DNA of 64,000 bases from Clostridium hydrogenum (GTDB lineage Bacteria > Bacillota > Clostridia > Clostridiales > Clostridiaceae). Positions 43,151 through 52,658 of the stretch are shown piece after piece. The notes beneath the pieces were generated by a model. It had not been told where the DNA came from. It made no database searches and was given only the letters and a program-made list of their open reading frames with translations. The stretch covers positions 930,001 through 994,000 of the forward strand of contig NZ_JAEACT010000004.1 of the NCBI RefSeq assembly GCF_021432385.1. The letters run 5' to 3'. The position numbers and the translations under genes were made by a program. Positions within the stretch are counted from its first letter, which is position 1; each line of letters begins with the position of its first letter.

Positions 43151-43187
43151 TACTATAAAGTATAGTACTGTGCAATATATTTGTCAA
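43151..43187 (-). promoter_or_regulatory. PadR promoter with identical PadR operator
   Basis: TTGACA (43182-43187) and TATACT (43159-43164) are 17 bases apart on the minus strand. The operator TACTATAAAGTATAGTA (43151-43167) covers the -10. Confidence 0.8.
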
Positions 43188-43212
43188 TATTTTAAATCAT
43201 TACCTTTGAAAT

Positions 43213-43758
43213 TTACCGTTCTATTGAATAATACACCTGTGCTTCTCTCTTCCCTGTTTCCTTATTAAAAAAATAATTAGGTAGTGCCGCATCTTTTTTC
43301 ATACCTGCCTTCTCCATAATACGACCAGATGCTGCATTGCTTTCTGTATGACAAGCAATCACTATATCAATTTCAACTTTCTTAAGCATATATTCAATAA
43401 AGGCTTTCAATGCTTCTGTTCCATAACCTAAATTCCAATATTTCGAACCGTAGCAGTCACCCATCTCACAAAGCCTGTGAAGTTTTGAAAATTTAACGCA
43501 ACTAATCTCTCCTATTGGTTCATAATCCTCTTTTCTAATAACAATCCAATCAAAGAAAAATTCTTTATCATACAAACTCAATTTTGATTGAATGTATTCT
43601 CTTGTTATTTCTTCATTTTCATGAGTATCCCAGCTTAAATAACGTGTAGTCAAGTTATCTGAAGTCCAATTTTTATAAACCTTCGCACTATCTTCTATTT
43701 CAAATCTTCTTAATATTAGCCTATCAGTCTCTATTTTTTGAGTTCCAATTCCTTTCAT
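43213..43758 (-). CDS. GNAT acetyltransferase (RimJ/RimL-like)
   Basis: 181 residues from the ATG at 43758 (AAAGGGG upstream). Family text: IETDRLILRRFEIEDSAKVY at the start, PIGEISCVKF, the acetyl-CoA region around KYWNLGYGTEALKAFIEYML, and NAASGRIMEKAGMKKDA near the end. This is the N-acetyltransferase fold of ribosomal-protein and small-molecule acetyltransferases. The substrate cannot be named. It stands alone between the PadR gene and the glycosidase operon. Confidence 0.9.
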   Translation of the reverse strand: MKGIGTQKIETDRLILRRFEIEDSAKVYKNWTSDNLTTRYLSWDTHENEEITREYIQSKLSLYDKEFFFDWIVIRKEDYEPIGEISCVKFSKLHRLCEMGDCYGSKYWNLGYGTEALKAFIEYMLKKVEIDIVIACHTESNAASGRIMEKAGMKKDAALPNYFFNKETGKREAQVYYSIER

Positions 43759-43956
43759 ATTTTTCCCCTTTCTATGCAATCTTGCTTTCTTCATTAATCG
43801 TATTGTATAATAAATATTTTTAATATGTATTAATTATAGTAGATTTTACACTAAAATACACTATAACAACTCCAATATTTTTAATTTAGTTAAAATTTGA
43901 CTATGTATAGGTCAATAAAAGACAATACAAAACATAAAAAAATGTATACAATGACA

Positions 43957-43972
43957 TTGTAAACGTTTGTAA
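43957..43972 (+). promoter_or_regulatory. cre-like site upstream of the esterase/GH3 operon
   Basis: TTGTAAACGTTTGTAA is close to the palindromic LacI/CcpA operator pattern with a central CG. It lies 68 bases before the esterase start, fitting catabolite control of sugar-use genes. The rest of 43759-44039 is AT-rich without other features. Confidence 0.5.
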
Positions 43973-44039
43973 AATTGGATATTGGTATTGGCTATATTAC
44001 TATGTTAATAGTAAAAATTAGAAATGGAGAGTGAGAAAT

Positions 44040-44834
44040 ATGGCAAAATTTAATTGTAATGTGATTTCTTATACGTTAAAAAGAGCTGTGGATATTACTG
44101 TTATTATTCCAACACCGTCTATTCCTGAATCTTTAGGATTTAGTAAATATAAACCTTCTCATAAGCCTGTAGAAAAGTATCCAGTATTATATTTGCTGCA
44201 TGGCATGGGAAACAATCATGCAACATGGTGTGGATATAGCAACGTAGAACTTTTTGCTGAGGAACGCAATATTGCGGTAGTAATGCTTTCAGGTGAGAAC
44301 AAAGCATATATTAATAACACAGCAAGTGGTGATAGATTTTATGATTTTATAGAAGATGAATTGCCTGAGTTTATATGTGGTATGTTTCCTATTTCTGATA
44401 AGCCAGAGCATACCTATATAGCTGGACTGTCCATGGGTGGTTTTGGTACTCTTGTTCATGCATTAAGCTGTCCTGAAAAATTCTGCGCATTTGGTGCATT
44501 TTCAGCGGCTATATCGCTTAACCCTGCAGACATTACTGGTGGTGAGGATAAAGAAATTGATCCAAAATATGATCCACTTACCCTTGCTATAAATCTAGCA
44601 AAAGCAGGTAAAAGATTTCCAAAAGCTTATATCGCTTGTGGCGAAAAGGACTTTTTATACAAGGCAAATGTAGATTTTGTAAAGCAGTTATCAGAAATGG
44701 GCGTTGAGGTTAATTGGGTATCCGTTCCAAATTATCAGCATGAATGGAGATTTTGGAACTTGCAAATTGAGGCTTTCTTGGACTGGATTCCGCGCACTGA
44801 TTTTTATGCTAAACTTGGAAAACGCCAGATATAG
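44040..44834 (+). CDS. Esterase D-type alpha/beta hydrolase (carbohydrate or tributyrin esterase)
   Basis: 264 residues from the ATG at 44040 (GGAGAG upstream). Motifs: oxyanion LLHGMGNNHATW (53-64), nucleophile GLSMGG (Ser 131), acid in CGEKDFLY, base in PNYQHEW. The family includes acetyl-xylan, feruloyl and tributyrin esterases. There is no signal peptide. It is 22 bases before a GH3 glycosidase gene, so the two likely process acylated oligosaccharides in the cytoplasm. Confidence 0.92.
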   Translation: MAKFNCNVISYTLKRAVDITVIIPTPSIPESLGFSKYKPSHKPVEKYPVLYLLHGMGNNHATWCGYSNVELFAEERNIAVVMLSGENKAYINNTASGDRFYDFIEDELPEFICGMFPISDKPEHTYIAGLSMGGFGTLVHALSCPEKFCAFGAFSAAISLNPADITGGEDKEIDPKYDPLTLAINLAKAGKRFPKAYIACGEKDFLYKANVDFVKQLSEMGVEVNWVSVPNYQHEWRFWNLQIEAFLDWIPRTDFYAKLGKRQI

Positions 44835-44856
44835 TAAATAGAAAGGTGGAATAAAT

Positions 44857-47493
44857 ATGACTAAGTATTTTGGTACAAGAAGTGAGGTTATAAGCAAAAG
44901 GGAAATTGATCACGAAGAAGCTGTTAGAAAATTGGCTGGACAATGTATGGTACTCCTTCAAAATGATGGCTCATTACCTATCATGGCAACAAATGGAAAC
45001 ATTGCTCTTTATGGTAGTGGTGCAAGAAGGACTGTAAAAGGCGGAACTGGCTCTGGCGATGTGAATTCCAGACACGTTATTAATATTGAACAAGGCCTTG
45101 AAGCAGTTGGATATAAAATTACAACAAAAGAATGGCTTAATGAATATGATAGATTAGCAGAAAAGAAACATGAGGAATATATGTCCGAACTTGAAGCTAT
45201 GTCAAAAGAAAATGGTACTCCAGTGTTTATATTGACATTTGGCAATCCTTTTAAGGAACCTCAACCACAGCCAATTACAGAAAATGATATTAACAATTCT
45301 AAAACTTCTACAGCTATATATGTTATTGCTAGAAATTCTGGTGAAGGTGCTGATAGATACAATAATGATGGGGACTACTTATTATCTAAAGAAGAAATAG
45401 CTGAGATTACCTTGCTTGCAAAAGAATATGAAAAATTTATTTTAATTTTGAATGTTGGTGGAATTATTGATACAAGTGCCATTAAGAGTATTGATGGAAT
45501 TAATGCTGTAATTCTTGTTGGACAAACTGGGAGCTTTGGAGGATATGCAGTAGCTGATGTGTTAACAGGGAATACTGTTCCATCAGGAAAATTATCTGAT
45601 ACTTGGGCAGCATCATATGAGGATTATCCTTCAGCAGGAACTTATAGTCATAATAACGGCAATATTGATGATGAATATTATAATGAAGGCATCTATGTTG
45701 GATACCGATATTTTGATACTTTTAATATAACACCAAATTACTGTTTTGGTTATGGACTTTCATATACAAATTTTGATATAGAGGTTTGTGAGGTTAGAGC
45801 TGATGAAACTCAGGTTTCAGTAGCTGTTAAGATAAAGAATGTAGGAGATACTTATGATGGAAAAGAAGTTGTCCAAATTTATTATTCTGCTCCTCAAGGA
45901 AAGTTAGATAAGCCTTATCAGGAATTAGCTGCATTTGGTAAGACAAACCTTCTAGCACCTGGAGAAGAACAACTTATGAAAATATCATTTAAGACAACAT
46001 CAATGTCTTCTTATAGTGAAGAGGCGGCTTCATGGATACTTGAGAAAGGTGATTATCTAATTCGTGTCGGAAATAGTTCTAGAAATACAAAGGTAGCAGC
46101 AATTATTACAATAGACAAGGACGTTGTAACAGAGAAACTTATAAATCTATTTAAGGATTCAGAAAAGCTTAACTTAATGCATCCAACACGAAATAATATG
46201 TATAAGTATCCTGGTGAGCAGGAGGAAATCTCGGCAGCTAAAAGAATTTTTATTGATACCTCTAAAATAAATGTTGTTGCAATAAAATATAACACAGAAA
46301 AACCTGAGTATAAGGATAATATGCCAGAAAAAACACTTACAATGGAAGATATTTTGGAAAAGCGAGCTACTATTGAAGAACTCACTGCACAGCTAACTGT
46401 AGAGGAGATGGCTTCACTATGTGTAGGTACTATGCGCATGAAGGCAGACTCTTGCGATGTTATAGGTTCTGCATCTATAAATGTTCCTGGAGCAGCTGGT
46501 GATACTACTTCATTAATGCTTGATGACAGAAAAATAGGTAATTTGATTATGGCAGATGGTCCTGCAGGACTTAGACTTACGCCTCATTTTCAAACAAACT
46601 TAGATGGAGCATTGATTGTCAATGAACCAGAATTCTCAAATCTGTCTGCTGAGAGGATGGTTAAGTCTGATGATAAGATAGACTATTATCAATATTGTAC
46701 AGCTGTTCCTATTGCTTGGATGCTGTCTCAGTCGTGGGATATGGAGCTAATTAAAACGATTGGACAAATTGTTGGAAGAGAAATGTTAGAATTTCATGTA
46801 ACTCTTTGGCTTGCACCAGGAATGAATATTCACAGGAATCCTCTATGCGGACGTAACTTTGAGTATTATTCTGAAGATCCTCTGCTTACTGGTATGTGTG
46901 CTGCAGCTGATACGAAAGGAGTTCAGTCTTATCCCGGAATAGGTACTACTATTAAGCATTTTGCTGCAAATTCTCAAGAGGATAACCGTATGTTTAATAA
47001 TGCACATATTAGTGAGAGAGCTCTGCGTGAAATTTATCTTAAGGGCTTTGAGATTGCTGTTAAATCGGCTCAGCCAATGTCAATCATGACTTCGTATAAT
47101 CTTATTAATGGAATTCACTCAGCAAATAATTACGACCTCTTAACTTCAGTCTTAAGGGATGAATGGAACTTTGAGGGTTTTGTTATGACAGATTGGTTTA
47201 CTTCTCAGGAAACACCTTCAATATTCGGAAATGTAAAACATAAATATCCAATTTCTTCTTCTCCACTTTGCATAAAAGCAGGTAATGAATTACAGATGCC
47301 TGGATGCAAACAAAATGTGGATGATATTATTGCTGCCGTAAAAGATGGAGTTATTACGCTAGGAGAACTTCAAAATTGCACTAGAAATATTTTAAAAGTG
47401 ATTTCAAAATCAAATTTTTATAATGGAGTTAAGCCATATACCCAGCAGCTTTGTGATTTGAAGTGGTATGTTAAAACTGAAAATATAAAATAA
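44857..47493 (+). CDS. GH3 glycosidase with reversed domain order
   Basis: 878 residues. The usual C-terminal domain comes first (about 15-260: CMVLLQNDGSLPI, VILVGQTGSFGGYAVADVLT, PSGKLSDTWA). A fibronectin-III-like domain follows (about 300-410, VVQIYYSAPQGKL). The catalytic barrel is last (about 505-830: LIMADGPAGLRL, IKHFAAN, SIMTSYN, nucleophile Asp 779 in VMTDW). This circularly permuted order is known from some clostridial and ruminal beta-glucosidases. No signal peptide. Likely cleaves short beta-glucosides or xylosides after uptake. Confidence 0.95.
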   Translation: MTKYFGTRSEVISKREIDHEEAVRKLAGQCMVLLQNDGSLPIMATNGNIALYGSGARRTVKGGTGSGDVNSRHVINIEQGLEAVGYKITTKEWLNEYDRLAEKKHEEYMSELEAMSKENGTPVFILTFGNPFKEPQPQPITENDINNSKTSTAIYVIARNSGEGADRYNNDGDYLLSKEEIAEITLLAKEYEKFILILNVGGIIDTSAIKSIDGINAVILVGQTGSFGGYAVADVLTGNTVPSGKLSDTWAASYEDYPSAGTYSHNNGNIDDEYYNEGIYVGYRYFDTFNITPNYCFGYGLSYTNFDIEVCEVRADETQVSVAVKIKNVGDTYDGKEVVQIYYSAPQGKLDKPYQELAAFGKTNLLAPGEEQLMKISFKTTSMSSYSEEAASWILEKGDYLIRVGNSSRNTKVAAIITIDKDVVTEKLINLFKDSEKLNLMHPTRNNMYKYPGEQEEISAAKRIFIDTSKINVVAIKYNTEKPEYKDNMPEKTLTMEDILEKRATIEELTAQLTVEEMASLCVGTMRMKADSCDVIGSASINVPGAAGDTTSLMLDDRKIGNLIMADGPAGLRLTPHFQTNLDGALIVNEPEFSNLSAERMVKSDDKIDYYQYCTAVPIAWMLSQSWDMELIKTIGQIVGREMLEFHVTLWLAPGMNIHRNPLCGRNFEYYSEDPLLTGMCAAADTKGVQSYPGIGTTIKHFAANSQEDNRMFNNAHISERALREIYLKGFEIAVKSAQPMSIMTSYNLINGIHSANNYDLLTSVLRDEWNFEGFVMTDWFTSQETPSIFGNVKHKYPISSSPLCIKAGNELQMPGCKQNVDDIIAAVKDGVITLGELQNCTRNILKVISKSNFYNGVKPYTQQLCDLKWYVKTENIK

Positions 47494-47506
47494 AAATTTA
47501 TGATAT

Positions 47507-47536
47507 AAAAATCCAGTAGCCATACTGGATTTTTTG
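47507..47536 (+). terminator. Terminator of the esterase/GH3 operon
   Basis: AAAATCCAGTA pairs with TACTGGATTTT around AGCCA, followed by a T run. Confidence 0.85.
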
Positions 47537-47677
47537 CTGTATAAATGCAAAACTTATCTTTACTCCATGTTTGACAACTAGCTTATTTATTTTATATTCT
47601 TATTATATAAAATAGAATTTATTGATAAATAAACTAAAAGTTATATTTGTATACTATAAGAATCAAGGGGGATTAAC

Positions 47678-48541
47678 ATGGAGTATATATATGAAAATGT
47701 TGTTAATGATGAGAAAATACCTTTTAAAATAATACTACATAATTATGATATAGAGTCAATTTTAATCAGAAGTCACTGGCATGAGGAATTGGAACTTACT
47801 TATGTAATAGCTAAAAACGAAGGTACCTTATATATTGATGGTCAAAAGTATATTATGAAACAAAAAGACATTTTTTTAATTAATTCAAATTGTATACACT
47901 CTATTTCTGTAAATAGCTGCATACATCAGCTTGCTGTTACGTTTTTAATACCATGCAAATTTTTAGAAAGCATATCCCCCAATTTATGCAATATAGAGTT
48001 TGATTGTATGCCCTTTGTTTCAATTAATAATGCATATAAGAAAGAGGGTTTAAAAAAGCTTCGGAAAAATATTATGCAAATTGTAAAATGCTATGATGAA
48101 AAAGATACTTTTTGGAATGTTAAAATAACAGGTTTATGTTATGAAACTGTGTATTTACTTTTAAAATACTTTAAAAAAGAAAGAACTTTGGCTGACATAG
48201 TTAATAAAAAAGAAAACTTAAAAGTAATATCTGAAATAGTGTCGTATATAAAAAATAACTATACTCAGCCCTTACCTATAGAACAAATAGCTGACAAATT
48301 TGGTTTTTCACCTCAATATCTTTGCCGCTACTTTAAAAAACATATGGGAACTACAATCTTAAAATACATTAACAATGTAAGGCTCATAAATGCACATAGG
48401 GAGCTTATGAATACAAATAAATCAATAATTACTATATCCCTTGAAAACGGTTTTGCAAATGAAAAATCTTTTATTAATGTATTTAAATCAGTTTATAATA
48501 GAACTCCTTTTGAATATAGAAATTCTATTTTAAGGAGTTAA
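47678..48541 (+). CDS. AraC-family transcriptional regulator
   Basis: 287 residues. The N-terminal cupin-like sensor domain (about 15-150) has SHWHEELELTYV and QKDIFLINSNCIHSI. The C-terminal double helix-turn-helix (about 185-287) has PIEQIADKFGFSPQYLCRYF and the end ENGFANEKSFINVFKSVYNR with TPFEY. These regulators usually activate sugar-use genes. It lies 185 bases after the esterase/GH3 operon, which is its likely target. GGGGGA precedes the ATG. Confidence 0.93.
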   Translation: MEYIYENVVNDEKIPFKIILHNYDIESILIRSHWHEELELTYVIAKNEGTLYIDGQKYIMKQKDIFLINSNCIHSISVNSCIHQLAVTFLIPCKFLESISPNLCNIEFDCMPFVSINNAYKKEGLKKLRKNIMQIVKCYDEKDTFWNVKITGLCYETVYLLLKYFKKERTLADIVNKKENLKVISEIVSYIKNNYTQPLPIEQIADKFGFSPQYLCRYFKKHMGTTILKYINNVRLINAHRELMNTNKSIITISLENGFANEKSFINVFKSVYNRTPFEYRNSILRS

Positions 48542-48582
48542 AATTTTGCTATGGTTAGGATATAGATATTTATACACACATG

Positions 48583-49134
48583 TTACTCTTCATCTATTTT
48601 TACTCTTAACCTTTTATTCTTAACCTTTACTGCATATTTTAATTCGTATGCTGATACACCACTATTAATGGCTTTTGCAATTTCATCCATTTCTCTTTTT
48701 ATACTATCTTCATCAACATATAAGCCAAGTAAAATTGATTTTTCTCCCCAAAACGATCCTTCATTAACACCAATCAACCAATACTTAGGCTCATCGTTTT
48801 TTGCTTTATACATTACATGTGATGCTAAAACTTTATAACAATTAACAATTGATTTTCCGTCATATGATTTAATTGTAATTTTCCCCGTTGGAACAATTAT
48901 ATTATTAACTAAAGTTTTATTGTCTTCAGAAGATTTTACAGCCCCAACCATTAAATAGTCTAAAGATACATTAAGTTTCTTAGCTAAAACAAGCAACTTT
49001 TCCGTTTCTGGATATCCACTTCCCTGTTCCCATTTAGAAACCGCTTGACGACTTACTCCCATTATTTCTGCCAATTCTTCCTGCGAAATATGCCTTTCTT
49101 GCCTAATTGATTTTAAATTATCTGCAAAGCCCAT
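48583..49134 (-). CDS. XRE-family helix-turn-helix regulator with a C-terminal unknown domain
   Basis: 183 residues from the ATG at 49134 (GAGAGG upstream). Helix-turn-helix at about 5-60: NLKSIRQERHISQEELAEIM, GVSRQAVSKWEQGSGYPETE. After a linker, residues about 85-183 are strand-rich (KITIKSYDGKSIVNCYKVLA, then YWLIGVNEGSFWGEKSILLG), a possible ligand-binding or self-associating part of unknown family. It could regulate itself or the adjacent AraC gene; nothing in the sequence decides this. Confidence 0.88.
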   Translation of the reverse strand: MGFADNLKSIRQERHISQEELAEIMGVSRQAVSKWEQGSGYPETEKLLVLAKKLNVSLDYLMVGAVKSSEDNKTLVNNIIVPTGKITIKSYDGKSIVNCYKVLASHVMYKAKNDEPKYWLIGVNEGSFWGEKSILLGLYVDEDSIKREMDEIAKAINSGVSAYELKYAVKVKNKRLRVKIDEE

Positions 49135-49225
49135 AATTTTATACCTCTCTTTTTTGTTATCATAGATATACAATCTGGAACACTAAAATTGCAAATTCCA
49201 AGTTTATCCTGGCAGCAATATTTTT

Positions 49226-49438
49226 CAATTCACAGTTCACGATGCACAATTCACAATGAAGGATGATTTACCTTTCGCTTCTCTCAGGTAAATCTTAAAT
49301 TTAAATATTATCAGCTTCGCAAGCACCATATATGGTGCTGCTCAGTAAGCAATAAAAAATAAGTTTTCAGATTTTTCTACGCTTGCGTAGAAAAATCATC
49401 CTTCATTGTGCATTGTGAACTGTGAATTGTGAATTGAA
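49226..49438. repeat. Repeat family A, copy 3 (AATTCAC-type heptad ends)
   Basis: AATTCAC heptads left and GTGAATT heptads right. Inside are GATTTACC/GGTAAATC, CAGCTTCGC, GCACCATATATGGTGC, CAGTAAGCAATA and a final hairpin GATTTTTCTACG/CGTAGAAAAATC. The rest of 49135-49581 is AT-rich with nothing else recognised. Confidence 0.85.
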
Positions 49439-49581
49439 AATATTAGCATAAGGATACATTTGGTATTTATAATTTCAATGTTTCAAGTTGTGTATCTATA
49501 TGTATAAATTATAATAGGTTCTACACTAAAACAACACCAATTTTAAGTTTCAAATCCGCAACTTGTATTTGCATCATTAAA

Positions 49582-50334
49582 TTATGGCTTTCTTACCAAA
49601 TATAAATCCATTGTGTCATATAGTGTTATGCTATTACCAAAGCTTAAAATAGCATCTTTAATACCTGCATAAAATCCAGATTTATAAGGCTCTTGTAGAG
49701 TTATATGACAAGCATGTGTACTTATCCATGAGATATATTCATCAGCATTGAGTTTTCTTGTATTGTGATAATGACGACATTCAATATCAGTAAATCCATA
49801 TTTTTTAGTATTGTTATAATTCAAGTTGCACTTATACTCTTCTTCTGGATAAAAATATTTATCGTATACTTCCTGTATCTTTGAATATAAAGCTTCATTA
49901 GCGCTTTTTTCATCCGTTCTAGTTAGCATCATAGCAAATATTCCATTACTTTTTAATATATCATAAACTTTTGGGAAGCCGATTTCTTCCGGTATCCACT
50001 GGATTGTGGCTGCTGAATAAACCAAATCGAATTGATTATGCCCAAAATCATATGTTTCAAAATCAGAATTTACAATTTGAAAATTATCGTATGAGCAAAA
50101 CTTATTCTTTGTATACTCTGCAAGATTTTCTCCAAGTTCAATGGCCAAATACGAGCAACCTGTTTTCAATATTGGTTCAGTAGCCTGACCTGTTCCTGGC
50201 CCAATTTCAAGAACTGTTTTACCTAGTGCAAGCTTTGAGTATTCTATAACATCTGCAAAAAGTTCATCACAATATCGAGTTCTCCCTTTGTCAAATTTCT
50301 CAGGAATACTGTCAAAAACCTTTCTAAAATCCAT
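49582..50334 (-). CDS. Class I SAM-dependent methyltransferase
   Basis: 250 residues from the ATG at 50334 (GGGGGA upstream; earlier ATGs lack a site). The SAM-binding motif I is TVLEIGPGTGQATEPIL (about 49-65). Next come an acidic residue in AIELGENL, the FQIVNSDFETYDF segment, and the motif IV-like FDLVYSAATIQWIPEE. The C-terminal part is unassigned. Fold and cofactor are clear, the methyl acceptor is not. It stands alone next to a repeat C copy. Confidence 0.9.
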   Translation of the reverse strand: MDFRKVFDSIPEKFDKGRTRYCDELFADVIEYSKLALGKTVLEIGPGTGQATEPILKTGCSYLAIELGENLAEYTKNKFCSYDNFQIVNSDFETYDFGHNQFDLVYSAATIQWIPEEIGFPKVYDILKSNGIFAMMLTRTDEKSANEALYSKIQEVYDKYFYPEEEYKCNLNYNNTKKYGFTDIECRHYHNTRKLNADEYISWISTHACHITLQEPYKSGFYAGIKDAILSFGNSITLYDTMDLYLVRKP

Positions 50335-50455
50335 AATAATCTCCCCCTTAATAATGTAAATAATCATCAATTGAAACTGTTATTTATCTTCTGACTAATT
50401 ATAACATATTCTTCAATGATAACCATATTATTAAAATAATTCATAGTATTCAATG

Positions 50456-50693
50456 AAAATTCCGTAGGCACGGAGGAATTTTTACCTTAAGCCACTTTTG
50501 CCACGAAGTAGTAGTGTTTTGTGGCGATTTAAATAAAATTTTATAAATCTTAGGGGTACATTCTTAAAAGACTTAGAAGTTTCAATTGTCTGAACGCTAG
50601 TGAGTTATTGAAACTTCTTAGGATTTTAAGAATGTACCCCTTAGATTTATTAATTTTGTTTAACGCCACAGAATACTACTACTTCGTGGCAAC
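50456..50693. repeat. Repeat family D+C, copy 3 (complete)
   Basis: D hairpin 50456-50483. C arms GCCACGAAGTAGTAGTG/ACTACTACTTCGTGGC, TAAATCTTAGGGGTACATTC/GAATGTACCCCTTAGATTTA and a core with GTCTGAACGCTAGTGAGTTATTG. The right end runs into the last codons of the LTA-synthase-like gene. Confidence 0.9.
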
Positions 50694-52499
50694 TCCATAA
50701 TATTCCCCTTCAATAATTTTATCCGATACGTCAAAAGCATTTGAAAGATGGCTCAAATCCTTTTTAGTTGGATTACCTATAACTTTTCCGTTAGTTAAAA
50801 GATCATAATCTTTTTTTGTATCCAATAGATTTCTTCCCATAACCGTATCAGCATAATATTTTTTATCTACACCCATCAAATATAAAAGTGTAGGCATTAT
50901 ATCTATTTGGCCACTTGTTATTTTATTCTCCGTGCCCGCCATTTTTTGGTCACCATCGTATATTATAAGTGGTATTTTAAGTTCATCATCTATCATCCAA
51001 GGCTGTACCCCTGGAGTTTTTGGAATATCATTAGGGAAATACTTATGAACTCCTGTATGATCCCCATAAATTGCAACAACTGTATTTTTAAGAATGCCGT
51101 CCGCTTGCAGTTTATCTAAAAATATACCAAGCTGTTTATCCGTATAATGAATACACTGTAAATACCCACCAATTTCACTATTTTCCATACTGCTGCTCAT
51201 TTTAATTTCCTTATACTTATTTGGCAATTCAAATGGAGTATGGCTTGTAAGTGTTACAACGAAATCATAAAAAGGTTTTTTCTCTTTTTCAATTATTGGC
51301 TCAACCTGCTTCAAATATGCACCATCAGATATTCCAAGATTTATCTTTTCATACTCATTATAATGTGATGAATCTAGTCTCTGATCAAATCCGCCCATAG
51401 CTGTTAGTGCCGGTAACCAGTTCCAATACATTGCCTTATCTGGGTGTATTGCCATTGTATAATAGTTATACTTTTTCATTATACTTGGAAGTGAATTATA
51501 TTTATCTTGTGGAAATCTAAAAAATGTACTTCCTTTAGTAACTGGATATATAGATGCATTAGTCATTAAATCTGCATCGGAGCTTGTACCCTGATTAACA
51601 TTTTCATGATAATTAGAAAAGTATATACTATTTTTTAGAAGTTTATTCAAATTAGGTGTTATTTCTTGACCATCAAGTTTTTGACCTATTACAAAGTTTT
51701 CAAGCGACTCAAACTGAATAACAAGTAAATTTTTTCCCTTAAACATTCCGCTATATTTATTATCTTTAAGATTTTCCTCATTTGCTTTATACCAATTTTT
51801 AATTTCACTTTTATCTGAAGCATTAAGGCTCTTAGGTTGTAAATTCTCGAGAAAATCCATAGTATCATAAACATGATAGCCTATTGGAGATATCCTTGAC
51901 ATAGTATATATAGGATTCCATTTTGAACCTAGCCAATACTGATATATGTAGTGATGGAAAACACGTATAGAAACCGGTATGTAAAATATTGCCACCAACA
52001 TAGTAACTGCAAAAAGTTTTATATTTCTCTTGCAACTTACATATATTTTTCTGAAATAAATATATGCTATAGTAACAATAACTATATCAACTACAAATAC
52101 AATATCTTCTTTATGAACCATTGCAAACACACTATCTTGAAGGTTGTCTAAATTTCCCGTTTCCTTTAAAAGGTTTGGTGATATAAATGTATTGTAGCCT
52201 CTAAAATACCAAAGATCTGCTAAAAGTAGTATGGATATTAACAAGTTTAAAATTATTAAAGCAGTTCCTCTTGATCTACCTTTAAACAAAAATGCTATAG
52301 ATAGATATGCTAATATAAATATCACAAAAATTGCATACGATTGTATGTTATAAAAGCCCTTAAAAAGTCCTAAAAAGCTAGGATTACTTAAAGTTATAAA
52401 CCCTGTAAAGATTGTAAACTTCAAGAATATAATTAAAAATGTATAAATGAAAAATATATCCAGCTTAATAGTTTTTATTTTTTGCAAAAACTTATTCAT
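50679..52499 (-). CDS. LTA synthase family sulfatase-fold membrane protein
   Basis: 606 residues. Five membrane segments (about 13-190), then the extracellular sulfatase-fold domain: NLLVIQFESLENFVIG with the metal ligand Glu, NQGTSSDADLMTNASIYPV with the catalytic Thr region, YDFVVTLTSHTPFE, and the metal-binding YGDHTGVH. LtaS-type enzymes transfer glycerol phosphate from phosphatidylglycerol to build lipoteichoic acid; YfgF-like primases look similar. The ATG has GAGGTG upstream. The C-terminal VATK and stop are in repeat C sequence. Confidence 0.93.
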   Translation of the reverse strand: MNKFLQKIKTIKLDIFFIYTFLIIFLKFTIFTGFITLSNPSFLGLFKGFYNIQSYAIFVIFILAYLSIAFLFKGRSRGTALIILNLLISILLLADLWYFRGYNTFISPNLLKETGNLDNLQDSVFAMVHKEDIVFVVDIVIVTIAYIYFRKIYVSCKRNIKLFAVTMLVAIFYIPVSIRVFHHYIYQYWLGSKWNPIYTMSRISPIGYHVYDTMDFLENLQPKSLNASDKSEIKNWYKANEENLKDNKYSGMFKGKNLLVIQFESLENFVIGQKLDGQEITPNLNKLLKNSIYFSNYHENVNQGTSSDADLMTNASIYPVTKGSTFFRFPQDKYNSLPSIMKKYNYYTMAIHPDKAMYWNWLPALTAMGGFDQRLDSSHYNEYEKINLGISDGAYLKQVEPIIEKEKKPFYDFVVTLTSHTPFELPNKYKEIKMSSSMENSEIGGYLQCIHYTDKQLGIFLDKLQADGILKNTVVAIYGDHTGVHKYFPNDIPKTPGVQPWMIDDELKIPLIIYDGDQKMAGTENKITSGQIDIMPTLLYLMGVDKKYYADTVMGRNLLDTKKDYDLLTNGKVIGNPTKKDLSHLSNAFDVSDKIIEGEYYGVATK

Positions 52500-52534
52500 A
52501 TTTTAACACCTCATTGGTTTCTATAAAATTACAA

Positions 52535-52560
52535 AGTGCAGCTTAAAATTAAGCTGCACT
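52535..52560 (-). terminator. Terminator after the RDD gene
   Basis: AGTGCAGCTTAATTTTAAGC and its completion form a 26-base perfect palindrome followed on the minus strand by TTGTAATTTTAT. It lies between the RDD and LTA-synthase-like genes. Confidence 0.65.
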
Positions 52561-52658
52561 ACAACATTACATTATATCAAACTTTTATATTTCAATCTAC
52601 AAATATAAATTACATTTTGGTTACAATTTTAATCAAAAACCAGTTTCCCATATAATTA

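Noticed and set aside
49226-49438. CRISPR array suggested by short tandem repeats
   Set aside because: Seven-base tandem units without spacers, inverted at the two ends; no cas genes.
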